A stretch of DNA of 64,000 nucleotides from Bacillota bacterium (lineage in GTDB: Bacteria > Bacillota > Clostridia > Peptostreptococcales > Anaerovoracaceae): assembly GCA_017472365.1 (NCBI GenBank), contig JAFUQN010000030.1, positions 62,001-126,000 of the forward strand, written 5' to 3'. The notes under the pieces are model-generated. The model worked only from the letters and a program-made list of their open reading frames with translations, searched no databases and was not told the DNA's origin. The first letter of the stretch is position 1; every line of letters begins with the position of its first letter. The position numbers and the translations under genes are program-made. This document shows positions 63,901 to 64,000 of the stretch, piece after piece.

Positions 63901-64000
63901 TACTGCCGGTCTCTCCCCAACGTCAGTTCCACACGGTTCTGTCCGTTTTCCCAGATCATCGAGGGTACAACGCGGATCGGTTCGCCTGAATCGTCCCGTT
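60936..64000 (-). CDS. SNF2-family DNA-dependent ATPase/helicase (5' end outside window)
   Basis: About 1020 residues are visible; the frame stays open to the window edge (RDDSGEPIRVVPS precedes the ATG at 63959), so the true start lies outside. The C-terminal half is a bacterial SNF2 engine: Walker A DDMGLGKTLEVIAML, DEAQ box VDEAQYIKNF, and motifs V-VI GGTGLNLTGAD and QATDRAYRMGQR. The N-terminal half matches the long accessory region of bacterial SNF2 (RapA/HepA-related) proteins; a SWIM zinc finger, if present, would be beyond the edge. It probably remodels protein-DNA or RNA polymerase complexes. It ends at the terminator shared with the glycan genes. Confidence 0.92.
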   Translation of the reverse strand, partial: RDDSGEPIRVVPSMIWENGQNRVELTLGRDRQYVVRSLKEFCRAFNDGEKLTFGKGLQFRAEVSVFDDGSKELIECLLRQYRQLYELRKAQEYYRPEDLADQLFTDKGRGMILTPQALDEFLTLMEGRTFEFDKRMRYLYGYQGRNHGGRSKIEEGFCVKVRVQEGEPVIPLELIIEPDGITLKAESLPFRCKGMSHLYVLVDKDSEILWKTSSEYKKKMGPFLDSLEQSEKEIFISSRDMTRFCVNVYGAIRGWLDIKGDVEYLESFMPWEMEGQLYLDSPDDGVITARAYGDYGVARVNLYNQKYYVGEATASAAGREASPSELEGSGLKRNEVQEVRLCHLLEKYFPEIDLTAGMLVIRDDDDAVYEFLKNGQAELANRVRMFVTERFKRLMFPAKNKMTAGVSIHGDLLNVTFDLEGFPPEELGDLLSSYRVKRRFHRLKSGTYLSLEDGEVRDAMELASGLQLTKEEMNAGAAELPRYRALYVDEVAKQSENLSLKRSESFNSLIRDIRDVDESKLTVPESLDNVLRDYQKAGYRWLKTMANLGFGGILADDMGLGKTLEVIAMLLSASEELREKKGASEDPWLRETAYSDDPDLLALVVCPASLVWNWAKELERFAPELRAVKVSGTAAERKHQIREASEAGTEERRKTVLITSYDLLKRDVELYESLYFHYHIVDEAQYIKNFATKNAKAVNALQSGHRFALTGTPIENRLSDLWSIFHFLMPGYLGSYMQFKNQYESPIVRKGDEDVSGLLQNQVRPFILRRLKQKVLKELPEKVESVVYVPMEGEQQKLYMANLAKIKLEVGETIAEGGFETNKLEILALLTRLRQLCCHPGLCYENYHGGSSKLDTCMELIREAVNGGHRILLFSQFTSMLSLIEERLNEEGIAYYLLTGQTPKSVRQHLVTKFNEGDVPVFLISLKAGGTGLNLTGADIVIHFDPWWNLAAQNQATDRAYRMGQRNSVQVYKLVADGTIEEKILKLQENKGNLADAFVAENNSVLGGLGESELRELLTE

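Noticed and set aside
1..64000. CRISPR arrays, tRNA or rRNA genes, insertion sequences, attachment sites or prophage genes
   Set aside because: No repeated spacers, cloverleaf or transposase/integrase sequence was recognised. Intergenic gaps are short and mostly explained by promoters and terminators.

Overview
The window looks like a chromosomal segment of an anaerobic, Gram-positive-type clostridial bacterium (Bacillota, class Clostridia) with near-balanced base composition. Several things point this way: a desulfoferrodoxin for oxygen defence, a crt/hbd pair from butyrate-type metabolism, an S-box (SAM-I) riboswitch before metK, an AddB-type recombination nuclease, the secA-prfB-ytvI-tex gene order, corrinoid-activation genes of the kind found in acetogens, and strong AGGAGG ribosome binding sites with canonical sigma-A promoters. 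I could not place it below class level. No rRNA, tRNA, CRISPR array, insertion sequence or prophage was seen; the region reads as core chromosome with one surface-glycan island.

Layout. 1-5.1 kb: ilvE (cut by the window edge), nfo, a free-standing small RNA with its own promoter and terminator, a DMT-family exporter, a cold shock protein, an AEC-family transporter and superoxide reductase. 5.2-9.3 kb: a nucleoside phosphorylase, a second DMT exporter broken by an in-frame amber codon, an unannotated 40-residue membrane microprotein, and an overlapping two-gene corrinoid reductive-activation module. 9.3-14.4 kb: birA (apparently leaderless), rlmA, an M20 amidohydrolase, mrp and apbE. 14.6-18.9 kb: a potABCD polyamine importer behind a structured RNA leader of about 230 nt. 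18.9-29.4 kb: a heterodimeric ABC exporter, addB, cysK and feoAB, all on the minus strand. 29.5-33.6 kb: a KdpDE-like two-component system, a MerR-family regulator and a MATE efflux pump whose ribosome binding site lies in a long hairpin.

33.6-42 kb is a minus-strand housekeeping operon: secA, prfB (with its +1 frameshift), ytvI, tex and a HAD phosphatase. 42-45 kb holds metK under a SAM-I riboswitch, followed by aspartate kinase. 45-48 kb holds an ECF sigma factor/anti-sigma pair and an unrecognised 400-residue protein. 48-50 kb holds crt and hbd, with a Rex-like operator before hbd.

50-61 kb is a surface-glycan island on both strands: a WbpM/PglF-type nucleotide-sugar dehydratase, a GT-C membrane glycosyltransferase, a GtrB-like GT2, a MurJ-family flippase, an O-antigen-ligase-like protein with a large extracytoplasmic insert, a phosphoglycosyl transferase, an epimerase and a second GT2. 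Together these could build a lipid-linked oligosaccharide, flip it and transfer it to the cell surface. The window ends inside a SNF2-type helicase.

The points most worth a second look are the structured leader of potABCD, the free-standing small RNA, the minimal corrinoid-activation pair, the 40-residue microprotein, the amber-interrupted exporter, the hairpin over the MATE gene's ribosome binding site, and two genes that appear to be transcribed leaderless.
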